Below, one piece after another: positions 21,043 to 29,162 of a DNA stretch of 64,000 nucleotides. The notes under the pieces were generated by a model. The model saw only the letters and a program-made list of their open reading frames with translations. It was not told where the DNA came from and did not search any database. The DNA is taken from contig NZ_RQHT01000014.1 of NCBI RefSeq assembly GCF_004770905.1, forward strand, positions 2,103,001-2,167,000, in the 5' to 3' direction. Every line of letters begins with the position of its first letter. The first letter of the stretch is position 1. The translations under genes and the position numbers were made by a program. This DNA is from Leptospira bandrabouensis. GTDB taxonomy: Bacteria; Spirochaetota; Leptospiria; Leptospirales; Leptospiraceae.

Positions 21043-23196
21043 TCAATTATAAACAGTGTTCAGCTTCATATAGACACCAGGATTTTTCTTGATGTATTGG
21101 ATGGCATCTTCTTCCGAAAGCACATAGAGTTCCGTTCCCGGCCAGGCCACAAAGCTAAAATTGGAAGGAAGATTTTTTGTGAGAGAATATATTTCCCCTA
21201 CAAAGTCCCCGGGTCCCAATTCCCGAATGGTTTTGTGGTTTTGCATGACCACAACGGTTCCCGACCTAACGATAAAAGCATTATGGAAGGTTTGGCCTTC
21301 TTCGATTAGGGCCACTTCCTTTTTGACTGTTTCCAGTTTTAAGATGAGTTCGAGTTGTGTGACTTGGTAACTGGTTAGACCCCGGAAGGTTTGGGATTCG
21401 GTAAGTGTTTTCCAAGTATTGGTTTCCCTGATGCTATTTAGTTTGGTAAGGTTTTCGTGGAGTTTCGATCCACGGATGAACTGAAAGAATCTGGTTTTCT
21501 CAATGGTAAGTGCTACCACATCTGTTTCTGCATACACATCCGCTTGGCGTGCTGTATCCAAAATCAGGGATGCTTCCCCAAAGTATTCGTAAGTACCATA
21601 CCGTTTAACGGCTGTTGGGTCACCGGATAAACCTTCAAAGCGAACATTTCCAGAGGCAATGATAAAAAACCTATCCCCGTGGGTTCCTTTTTTGATGATT
21701 TGTTCCCCACGCCGAAACTTTTCTTCCTTAACGATTTGCAAAAACTCCTTTGCTTTTTCAATCGGGAATCCTGAGAAAATATCAATCTGCGAAAGTATTT
21801 CTAAAAGTTGGAAAGCCTCTTGGTGTTTGGGAGGTGTGATTTCCGGATACAAAGTATTTTCAATTCCAAACTTAGCAAGTGTTAGATGGTTTCCCTCAGG
21901 CATATCTTTGGCAGCAATATGATAGACTGTAATTCGTTTTTGTACTTCTTCTGGTAAGGATGCCAGGTAACTAATCTTTGTATGCAGGGGCGGAACACCT
22001 GCTTCGTGGTAAATGATTTTACGATCCCAAGGGAAATCTTTGAGGAACTGGTATCTTGTTTCGGGAAATACCCCTTTTTTATACATCTCTTCCAAGGCTT
22101 CTGGGTCATTTAAGTGGTCGGAGGTATAATAAAAGGATTGGTCTTGGAAAAAAAATTCGAATCCCACGGAAGGAATGGAATGCAGTGCATAATGAAAATA
22201 AAATTCTCCCCCGTTGATGATGGTAGGCCTTCCAATGACAACAGGTATAAAATCAAATAGGTCTGTGATTTCTCTTCGCGGAATCTTTGTTAAACTACAA
22301 TATTTTTTTAGGAAAGATTCCATTACTGTGGCTGTGGCATAGATCGTGATTTTAGATTCTTCTAATATCTTTTGGAAAGTTCCCGCATCGTGGTCGGCAT
22401 GACAGTGGGTGAGAATGATGGAGTTGATAAACTTAGGATTGACATTGGATTCTCGTAACCACTCGGTAGAATTCACTGGAGGATCTACCATAATCCCTTG
22501 GCCATTGAGCCAAATGATAAAACCGGAAGTATTGTCTGTAGGATCAAAACCGTGAGAAGGCCCAAGGCAAGTGATTCCAATGATAGGGGGTTGGAAAGGT
22601 TCTTCGAGTCTCTTTCCAATGTCATACTTCACATGAAAGTCAACTTCCCCAGGAGTTTTAATTTTTTTATCTCCATCCACAATGAGAAATTCATTGGAGG
22701 GAAGTTGTTCGATAGTGATTTTTCCAAACTGTGCTTTGTGGTTTTCATCAAATAAAATAAATTCAACCACTTCTTCCATTGTTTTGTAACTACGGAAATG
22801 GGCCATTTCTGCTTTGATATCGGGAAAACCAAAACTCATCGTTCCATCAATAAACTCTGATGCCAGGTTTAGTTCCTGTGGTCCCATAAGAGATTCCCCA
22901 AGAACAATCGTTAGCTGTTCTTTTTGTTCTGCCGAACATACGATAAATGTTTTTTTTCCACCGCGAAAGAAGAAGTTGAAGTAAATGGGAAATTCTAATT
23001 CCGCAATAGAGATGCCTTTTTCAACATGAAAAAACTTATTGGGGAGGACAAACACCAGAGGGGTTTTCTTTTCAAGCCCCATGGTGTCTTTAATTGTTTC
23101 CGGAGGGGATCCAATTTGGATGTACCCTTCGGTTGTATCGACTAAATATCCCCCTCTAGGGAGCGCGGTAAAACCATTCGGTTCTGAACTGACCAT
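21043..23196 (-). CDS. Metallo-beta-lactamase fold fused to two cyclic-nucleotide-binding domains
   Basis: A 717-residue protein. Residues 1-190 are unassigned; residues about 200-450 form a metallo-beta-lactamase-fold hydrolase with H264, H266, D268, H269 (THCHADHD). Residues about 480-590 form a CNMP-binding domain (FRRGEQIIKKGTHGDRFFIIASG, then FGEASLI), and 600-717 a second, partly degenerate one. No membrane segment is seen. The natural reading is a hydrolase controlled by cAMP or cGMP, possibly a phosphodiesterase; the substrate is unknown. It lies 18 bp downstream of trxA on the same strand. Confidence 0.82.
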   Translation of the reverse strand: MVSSEPNGFTALPRGGYLVDTTEGYIQIGSPPETIKDTMGLEKKTPLVFVLPNKFFHVEKGISIAELEFPIYFNFFFRGGKKTFIVCSAEQKEQLTIVLGESLMGPQELNLASEFIDGTMSFGFPDIKAEMAHFRSYKTMEEVVEFILFDENHKAQFGKITIEQLPSNEFLIVDGDKKIKTPGEVDFHVKYDIGKRLEEPFQPPIIGITCLGPSHGFDPTDNTSGFIIWLNGQGIMVDPPVNSTEWLRESNVNPKFINSIILTHCHADHDAGTFQKILEESKITIYATATVMESFLKKYCSLTKIPRREITDLFDFIPVVIGRPTIINGGEFYFHYALHSIPSVGFEFFFQDQSFYYTSDHLNDPEALEEMYKKGVFPETRYQFLKDFPWDRKIIYHEAGVPPLHTKISYLASLPEEVQKRITVYHIAAKDMPEGNHLTLAKFGIENTLYPEITPPKHQEAFQLLEILSQIDIFSGFPIEKAKEFLQIVKEEKFRRGEQIIKKGTHGDRFFIIASGNVRFEGLSGDPTAVKRYGTYEYFGEASLILDTARQADVYAETDVVALTIEKTRFFQFIRGSKLHENLTKLNSIRETNTWKTLTESQTFRGLTSYQVTQLELILKLETVKKEVALIEEGQTFHNAFIVRSGTVVVMQNHKTIRELGPGDFVGEIYSLTKNLPSNFSFVAWPGTELYVLSEEDAIQYIKKNPGVYMKLNTVYN

Positions 23197-23214
23197 TAGG
23201 GGATAATTTATTTC

Positions 23215-23526
23215 CTACTTGTGATTTTCTATAAATTTTTTAATTTGTGGTTTCGGTAAAGCACCAATGGCTTTATCTACTAATACTCCGTCTTTATAGA
23301 GAAGAAGGGTAGGGATAGACTGGATTCCCAATTCCTGAGCTGTCTTTTGATTGAAATCAACATTTAACTTAGTAATTTTGATATCAGCCATTTCCTGTGA
23401 TAATTCATCAAGAACAGGAGCCACCATGCGACATGGCCCACACCATTCCGCCCAACAATCCACGAGTACTACGCCCTTAGCAGTTTCTGCTTTGAAATTG
23501 GCGTCTGTGACTTCCGTTAGTGCCAT
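23215..23526 (-). CDS. trxA: Thioredoxin
   Basis: A 103-residue thioredoxin with the active site W28-C29-G30-P31-C32 and cis-Pro in SIPTLLLY. Length is normal for TrxA. It reduces protein disulfides in the cytoplasm. It precedes the metallo-beta-lactamase/CNMP gene on the same strand by 18 bp and may be co-transcribed with it. Confidence 0.96.
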   Translation of the reverse strand: MALTEVTDANFKAETAKGVVLVDCWAEWCGPCRMVAPVLDELSQEMADIKITKLNVDFNQKTAQELGIQSIPTLLLYKDGVLVDKAIGALPKPQIKKFIENHK

Positions 23527-23598
23527 ATTTCGAAATCTCCTTTTGAAAAGTAATGCCTTTCTATAAACTAGACTGGGGATTCTAGGGAAAAACGTCGA

Positions 23599-24408
23599 TT
23601 ATTGTTTCTTTTTTTTCTTTTTATCGTCGGATTCGAGGTCTGCGATTTTTTGTTGAAAGGACTCGATGAGTGTTTTTGTTTTTTCCAAATCCTCAGTTTC
23701 GCCAGTAATTTGAAAAATTTTGCGGTTCATCTCCAACATTTCAACAGAATGTTTCAAATCTGTGGAATCTTGTGTAGACATTTCAAATTTTGTCCTATAA
23801 TCCTGGGCTGCTTGGTTAGCAAGTTCAATGACAAGGTTGAAATGTTCTTTGCGGATATAGTAATAAGGATTTTCCAAATCTTGTTCTTTTTCATAAGCAA
23901 TGAAGTCGAAAAGATTTTTAGTACAAGCTGCCACTCGGAAATGGATGTCTGGCCAAGACCATTTCCACTTAGAGTTGGTTCCAAAAGCAGTAGTGGTTTT
24001 TTTTATGGCTTGGAGTAAGCCTTTGATAAGGTTTAGTCTTTGTGTAGGAGTAAACCTTTCAATCTTTGAAAGTAGTTCTTTGTTTTCGGAGAGGGAACCA
24101 TCCACATTGTTTCCCACTGTTTTTTCAATATAGGATATACAGTTATAAATTTCTTTCCTGGCAGTTTCTAAATAGTTGTTATTATTGATTTCTAAAATGG
24201 CTGTGGAGAGTTCGTTGATCACAATACAAGTGTTAATCGTTTTGATGGAGTTAATGGCAAGAGAGAGATTAAAATAAGGTTCCATCTCCTTACTTTTTTT
24301 GGCTTGGACTTTGTAGATATTGGCTTCTTTTTTCAGTTCCTCAAGGTAGTTTTTGAAATCTACCAGTTTGTCGTTAAAGTCAGCCTTTTTTTCCTTTGTG
24401 ATTGCCAT
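23599..24408 (-). CDS. Helical protein of unknown function
   Basis: A 269-residue soluble protein that is mainly alpha-helical, with coiled-coil-like stretches at residues 1-45 and 210-260 and a polylysine tail (KKKKKKQ). A Trp-rich segment ([11 protein letters not shown]) is near residue 147. I recognise no family. It is upstream of trxA by 72 bp on the same strand. Confidence 0.7.
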   Translation of the reverse strand: MAITKEKKADFNDKLVDFKNYLEELKKEANIYKVQAKKSKEMEPYFNLSLAINSIKTINTCIVINELSTAILEINNNNYLETARKEIYNCISYIEKTVGNNVDGSLSENKELLSKIERFTPTQRLNLIKGLLQAIKKTTTAFGTNSKWKWSWPDIHFRVAACTKNLFDFIAYEKEQDLENPYYYIRKEHFNLVIELANQAAQDYRTKFEMSTQDSTDLKHSVEMLEMNRKIFQITGETEDLEKTKTLIESFQQKIADLESDDKKKKKKQ

Positions 24409-24494
24409 AGTCTGGTATCATTTTCGGCAGAATCGATTCGTTTTGTCCATAAAAAACATCGACCGGGGGGCCATCCTACCGAAACTGGAGTAGA

Positions 24495-24707
24495 ATGGAA
24501 AATTCGCCCAGGAAACAAAGAGACTTACTGGACCTCCTCGACACCTACAAATACATGAACCAGGCTATTTTCTGGGATTTTTTAGATTTGGATGGTCGTT
24601 GGGATTTTGCCAACGGTTGGTTGCATTTGAACCATCCCGAGGAAGAGTGGAGGGTTAGGGCTTCGGAACAATCTCCCCCCATCCGCCCGGAAGGCACCGA
24701 CCACTAA
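24495..24707 (+). CDS. Small Trp/Asp-rich ORF, possibly real
   Basis: A 70-residue frame in an otherwise empty 371-bp stretch between two minus-strand genes. GGAG lies 4 bp before the ATG. The product is acidic and Trp-rich (FWDFLDLDGRWDFANGWLHL) with a composition unlike random frames. It has no recognised domain. Conservation would be needed to accept it. Confidence 0.45.
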   Translation: MENSPRKQRDLLDLLDTYKYMNQAIFWDFLDLDGRWDFANGWLHLNHPEEEWRVRASEQSPPIRPEGTDH

Positions 24708-24746
24708 AAATCCAAACGGATTTTGGATGGCCAATCTTGTCGGAAA

Positions 24747-24770
24747 CCAAGGCCAAAACTTCGGCCTTGG
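24747..24770 (-). terminator. Terminator hairpin of the 283-residue exported protein gene
   Basis: Perfect 8-bp inverted repeat CCAAGGCC / GGCCTTGG with an 8-nt loop, 9 bp past the minus-strand stop at 24780. The T-run after it on the minus strand is short (TTT). Confidence 0.6.
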
Positions 24771-24779
24771 AAAATCAAA

Positions 24780-25631
24780 TTAGTAAGTAATTTTTAAATC
24801 AGAAATATCAATGAACTTTCTAAAAAGAAGGTTATTGGTTGGTTTCTTTGTATCAAAGATGAGAACAGCCACTTTGTTAAAGGTAAGAAAGTTTGGTCTG
24901 TATTGTGTGTAGTGGTGACTTGTGATCGTCGCACGATACTTATTATTGTAGATGGTATAAGTATGTTTAGGAAGAGTTTCATGCACTTGGCGTTTTTTCT
25001 CATCCTCAGTTTGTGCTACATAGTTATAAATCACTTGTTTATCTTTCGTTGGCCCAGTTTCGCCAAACAGAGTGAAGGGGAGTGCTTTTGCGTTGTTTTT
25101 GCATAGGTAATCCACAACTTCTGTAAAACTAGGCTCTGGCATTTCTGCTTCAAACCCTGCGAAATGACGTTTTTCTACTTCGGCTTTTTTCTTAGCATAA
25201 GTTTCTTCGCCCCAGATTTCTTTAGCAGTGACCGGAGTAGGCATTACATTCGAAAAGTATAAAGTTCTTTCGTCTTTTTCAGGATCTGCTTTTCTCCAAG
25301 CAGGGTAAGGGATGAGTCTTCTTTCGTCCGGATTGGTCCGGTCTCCCTCGTATCCCGCAAGAACATAAATTGCATATTCTTGGTTATCTGGAACTCGAGA
25401 CTCTAATTCCACTTGGACATCCAAAAATTCGCCTTTTCCTGTATCAGCATGTCGTCTAACAAAGTTTACACCTTTGAGGCGTATTCTTGCATCATAAATA
25501 GAAAGTGGATACAAGTCACGGCCGTCTTTGGAAGCAACCGCTCCCGTTGTCCCTTGTGTATTCCCTGTTTCTTGTGCAAAAAGTGCACAAGTGAGTAGGG
25601 TGAATGAAATGGCGAATATTGTTTTGTTCAT
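24780..25631 (-). CDS. Periplasmic protein of unknown function, Leptospira-type
   Basis: A 283-residue protein with a signal peptide (AISFTLLTCALFAQ, cleavage near AQ-ETG). The mature part is rich in charged and aromatic residues and lacks a lipobox. Its size and export resemble the flagellar-sheath proteins FcpA/FcpB of Leptospira, and I raise FcpB as a possibility only; I cannot match residues from memory. It stands alone with its own terminator. Confidence 0.65.
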   Translation of the reverse strand: MNKTIFAISFTLLTCALFAQETGNTQGTTGAVASKDGRDLYPLSIYDARIRLKGVNFVRRHADTGKGEFLDVQVELESRVPDNQEYAIYVLAGYEGDRTNPDERRLIPYPAWRKADPEKDERTLYFSNVMPTPVTAKEIWGEETYAKKKAEVEKRHFAGFEAEMPEPSFTEVVDYLCKNNAKALPFTLFGETGPTKDKQVIYNYVAQTEDEKKRQVHETLPKHTYTIYNNKYRATITSHHYTQYRPNFLTFNKVAVLIFDTKKPTNNLLFRKFIDISDLKITY

Positions 25632-25696
25632 GTTCCGACTACCAATTTGGTTTATACAGTTAGTATCGAAGAAATGACCTAGAAAAATTAGGGAAA

Positions 25697-26053
25697 TTAG
25701 GCTTTTTTCGGACGATTGTTCTCATCTACGAAGACCACTTTGGGTTTGTAATCTGCCGAAAGGTCCTTTTCATCCACCTGACCATAGGTGATGATGATGA
25801 CTTTGTCCCCTTTCATTCCGAGCCTTGCCGCTGCCCCATTCAAACAAATGGTTCCAGAACCGCGTTCCCCCACGATCAGGTAGGTTTCGAACCTGGCACC
25901 GTTATTGACGTTCACAACGCTTACTTGTTCGTAAGGTTTCATTCCTGCCAAATCCATTAGGTCTTGGTCAACAGTAAGACTACCTTCGTAGTGGAGCTCC
26001 GCTTCGGTAACGATGGCTCTATGGATTTTGCCTTTGCAAACAGTGATGATCAT
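25697..26053 (-). CDS. panD: Aspartate 1-decarboxylase
   Basis: A 118-residue pyruvoyl enzyme that makes beta-alanine for pantothenate. The self-cleavage site is G24-S25 in YEGSLTVD, and K9 and the N-GAAARLG motif (NGAAARLG) are present. It should mature into a short beta chain and a pyruvoyl alpha chain. Its start overlaps by 4 bp the stop of the upstream Panacea-domain gene, so the two are translationally coupled. Confidence 0.96.
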   Translation of the reverse strand: MIITVCKGKIHRAIVTEAELHYEGSLTVDQDLMDLAGMKPYEQVSVVNVNNGARFETYLIVGERGSGTICLNGAAARLGMKGDKVIIITYGQVDEKDLSADYKPKVVFVDENNRPKKA

Positions 26054-26583
26054 TCTGACCTCTCAAATAAAACTCTAAACATTTTGCCTGATAGATTCAA
26101 AAGGCTTTTTTGGACAAGAACATGGATTTTCGTATTGATCCGATCGACGGAAAACGGAATGGAATCGAAGAGGGGAGTGACCACATAATTTTCGTAGAGG
26201 TTGGGGTAATGGCGATTTTCATCCACTACCCGGCCACGAAAGGCTTCGAGAACCTTCATCATCACTCGTTTGTCTTCCCGAGAAAGGACAAGTCCCTCTA
26301 AGGGTTTTAAGAATCGTAACGTAAATCCTTGGATGCCATTCCCTTCAATTTTGGGAATGGCATCGATATGTCCCTTTTCTTTCAAAAATAAAAGTGCTTC
26401 GTTCAGTTTGACGGGGTAAGGGGAGTCTTCTAAGTGGATATAGTCTCCTCTTGTGATCATCTCCGCATGTTTTTGGAAATGAACACCATCCGAATAGTAG
26501 AGCAGTTTCGCCAAATCCAGGCGGGCTCTCCCATTGGGTGATTTTTCGAGGATCCAAAGGATCGCATGACAAAGTTTCTCCAT
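26050..26583 (-). CDS. Panacea-domain (DUF4065/SocA-like) protein
   Basis: A 177-residue protein matching the Panacea fold: [21 protein letters not shown] (residues 27-47) followed by [11 protein letters not shown] is the usual signature. Family members act as antitoxins or proteolytic adaptors (SocA), but many stand-alone copies have other roles. There is no toxin-like partner beside it; the partner is panD, overlapping by 4 bp. Its start overlaps that of divergent lipB by 18 bp. Confidence 0.78.
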   Translation of the reverse strand: MEKLCHAILWILEKSPNGRARLDLAKLLYYSDGVHFQKHAEMITRGDYIHLEDSPYPVKLNEALLFLKEKGHIDAIPKIEGNGIQGFTLRFLKPLEGLVLSREDKRVMMKVLEAFRGRVVDENRHYPNLYENYVVTPLFDSIPFSVDRINTKIHVLVQKSLLNLSGKMFRVLFERSE

Positions 26584-27225
26584 CGAAAAGGACTTCCTTC
26601 TTACCTGTTTCCTTCGATCGTTCCGTACTTAAGATACGTGAAATTCCAGGAAAATTCCAGGAAAAATCGAAGGGAATCCATGCTCTTTTTAGAACACAGT
26701 CCATGTTTGACAGGAGGCATAGGTGCGAAAGCGGAAAATCTTTTGGTTTCGCCTTCTCACCTGAATTCTCTTGGGGTAGAGATGGTCACCTTGCCGAGGG
26801 GAGGGGACTTTACTGCCCATGAACCAGGCCAAATTGTGGGATACTTACATATCGATTTGAAAAAAAGAAATTTAAGTTTGGGTGATTTTTTACGTGTCTT
26901 AAACCAAAGTTTGGTGGTCTCTATTAAAGAAACTTGGGGTTTAACCGTGGAAGAAAATCCAAAGGCTCCGGGACTTTATACCACAGAAGAACACAAACGA
27001 AAACTTGTCTCCGAGGGCATCTTTGCTAAGTCCTATTTCACAAGCTTTGGTTTCGCCTTAAATGGATTGAACAATCTTTCTACCTTTTCTCTCATCAATC
27101 CTTGTGGCGCAAAGTCGGAAGACATGACATCGCTCCTTCGATTGGGAAAAGATAAGGATTTCCCGAAGAAACGAAGGGAATTTGTAGAGATTTTTACGAA
27201 AACATTCATAGACTTACTCCCTTAA
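26566..27225 (+). CDS. lipB: Octanoyl-[ACP]-protein N-octanoyltransferase
   Basis: LipB transfers octanoyl groups from ACP to lipoyl domains. The 219-residue protein has LFLEHSPCLTGG (40-51), RGGDFTAHEPGQIVGYLHI (78-96) and the catalytic C180 in INPCGAKSEDM. The upstream ATG at 26566 is kept because the N-terminal segment is needed for the family's normal length, although it overlaps the divergent Panacea gene. LipA is not in the window. Confidence 0.9.
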   Translation: MTKFLHRKGLPSYLFPSIVPYLRYVKFQENSRKNRRESMLFLEHSPCLTGGIGAKAENLLVSPSHLNSLGVEMVTLPRGGDFTAHEPGQIVGYLHIDLKKRNLSLGDFLRVLNQSLVVSIKETWGLTVEENPKAPGLYTTEEHKRKLVSEGIFAKSYFTSFGFALNGLNNLSTFSLINPCGAKSEDMTSLLRLGKDKDFPKKRREFVEIFTKTFIDLLP

Positions 27226-27285
27226 ATTCTAACGTATTTTCCTCTGTAAATTCTCCTGGATAGCCGAAAGGTATAAGGGGGATCT

Positions 27286-28281
27286 ATGAAATATTCACGT
27301 TTTTTTCTATCCTTTATACTTTTCTTTTTCCTCTGTGAGGCCTTGGCTCTCAGTGCTGTGGTTTGGACTTTTTATGAATCTTTACAAAATGCTCTCACCC
27401 AAGAACAATTTGTTTCTGACCATAGAGCCCGTGATTTAACTTTGGCTTTGGCAAAAAGTTCAGAACAAAGACTACAGAACGAAGGTTATGTGGAACTAGA
27501 AAAAATGTTCCATCGGTATGTAGAACAATCAAAAAAAGATCCCGAAGAGTTTTACATTCAAAAAATCAGTTTGTATTCAGTAGATGCCACTCTTCTTGTT
27601 TCTACGGATACCATCTACACCCCAGAAGAATTAAAAAATAGAAAACCTGATGAGGCACTTCTCCGTTCCACGTTTTTCAAAAAAGGGATACGGATGAAAA
27701 AATGGCAATGGTCTGAACCTGAAAATGGAGAAAATCCCATCTTAAATTCCAAACGAGATCCAAAGGTTAGGTCAGGTTTTGAATGGGTTCTATCTTATTT
27801 GCCACTGGCTAAATCGAATACGGTCAGGCTTACTTCTCCATTATACAAACCAGGGACTTTGGATGTGTCAGGACTTGTGATTTTAGTATATGAAAGAGGG
27901 AACTTAGGATTACTTTTTGAAAACCAATGGAAACTTGTGGAATGGATGGTATTAAATTATATTTTATTTGCATTCATTGTAAGTTTGGTTTTAACAGGTG
28001 CCTTCGTGGCCTATACGATGTTAGTTGCAAAAGATTCTTCCGTTTTACCTAAAGAGGCAAAGAACCTTCCCTTGTTTGAGAAAAAAACATTAGAAACAAT
28101 GGATACACCAGAGAGTCACGTGGAACCAATTGTCGATTTAACGGAAGTACCAATCGAAGGAACCAATGTAAGTTCTGGACCAGAAAGTGAAGTGGAAATT
28201 CTTTCAGAGGGACCAATGGTTTCTCATGTTTCCCCAGGTTCTAAAGAAACACCCGTTCGCGATGCGATCTTTTTAGGATAG
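27286..28281 (+). CDS. Two-helix membrane protein with periplasmic domain and acidic tail
   Basis: A 331-residue protein. A membrane helix at residues 5-30 and another near 215-245 bracket a periplasmic domain of about 185 residues, a topology common in sensors. The cytoplasmic tail of about 85 residues is acidic and low-complexity, with no kinase, HAMP or output domain. AAGGGGG lies 6 bp before the ATG. The next gene, a STAS/zinc-ribbon protein, starts 3 bp after its stop, so the two probably work together. Confidence 0.75.
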   Translation: MKYSRFFLSFILFFFLCEALALSAVVWTFYESLQNALTQEQFVSDHRARDLTLALAKSSEQRLQNEGYVELEKMFHRYVEQSKKDPEEFYIQKISLYSVDATLLVSTDTIYTPEELKNRKPDEALLRSTFFKKGIRMKKWQWSEPENGENPILNSKRDPKVRSGFEWVLSYLPLAKSNTVRLTSPLYKPGTLDVSGLVILVYERGNLGLLFENQWKLVEWMVLNYILFAFIVSLVLTGAFVAYTMLVAKDSSVLPKEAKNLPLFEKKTLETMDTPESHVEPIVDLTEVPIEGTNVSSGPESEVEILSEGPMVSHVSPGSKETPVRDAIFLG

Positions 28282-28284
28282 ATT

Positions 28285-29151
28285 ATGGAAGCCAAAGATA
28301 AAGTATTTTCAATCCAATTGAAAGGTGGTTTAGACGGAACTAGCGCTGAAGATTTTTACCGTTATTTTGAATCGCAATTAGGTAAGGGATACAGAAAATT
28401 TTTGTTCCAGTTCGGGGCTTTAGATTTTATTACCTCCAACGGAATCAGTGTGATGGTGAAAATCCATAAACAGATTACTAAGATTGGTGCCGTATACGCC
28501 ATTTATGGAGTGAAACAAGAAGTCGAAGATGTTCTAACTCTTGTTGGTCTTTTCGATAAACTTCCGATTTTCAGGGATCACAATCAGGCAGAATCTTTTC
28601 TTTTAAAAATGGAACCGAAACGTCAGAATCCTCCCGAAATGAAACCTCTCACGGAGCCAGCACCGCAATCTCATGTGGGAAGTGAAAATCGGATTCGTTT
28701 TTATTTTACAGGCAAAACCAGAGAAAAAGATTCTTTATCTCAAAAAAAAGAACCCGTATCTCAATTGGAATCCATCCCAGAACAAGAAGTAGAGGAACCA
28801 GTTTCCCCGACCCAACCTAACTCTTCTTCTCCTATGGAATTAGTTTTAGAAGAAAAACTAAATAGCCTAAGGTTGGAAATCAAAGAAACTTTAAACCATG
28901 AATTGGAGAGAAGGTTTGCAGTTTATAAAACCTCTTCAGGTTCGGAAGAAAAAAGAATTACGATTCCAAGTTACATTCAATCGAAAACAAAACAATTAGA
29001 AACCATGGAACGTATCATCCAATGTGAAGTTTGCGGAACAAGGTTAAGACTTCATAAATTTGGGAAACACGAATGTCCTGGGTGTTCCACTCAGTTCGAA
29101 ATGAGTACCAACGGTTCTGTGCGTTTTCTTGAAAAATTGAATCCACTCTAA
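28285..29151 (+). CDS. STAS-domain protein with C-terminal zinc ribbon
   Basis: A 288-residue protein. Residues 5-105 form a STAS domain of the anti-sigma-antagonist type (FGALDFITSNGISVMVKI); no obvious phosphorylatable Ser in the usual DSxG form, as the loop reads ITSNG. A Pro/Glu-rich linker follows, then a coiled stretch, and residues 247-267 make a zinc ribbon (C247, C250, C264, C267). The combination is unusual. It is placed between the membrane protein and murJ. Confidence 0.82.
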   Translation: MEAKDKVFSIQLKGGLDGTSAEDFYRYFESQLGKGYRKFLFQFGALDFITSNGISVMVKIHKQITKIGAVYAIYGVKQEVEDVLTLVGLFDKLPIFRDHNQAESFLLKMEPKRQNPPEMKPLTEPAPQSHVGSENRIRFYFTGKTREKDSLSQKKEPVSQLESIPEQEVEEPVSPTQPNSSSPMELVLEEKLNSLRLEIKETLNHELERRFAVYKTSSGSEEKRITIPSYIQSKTKQLETMERIIQCEVCGTRLRLHKFGKHECPGCSTQFEMSTNGSVRFLEKLNPL

Positions 29152-29162
29152 AGTCTGGTCTT

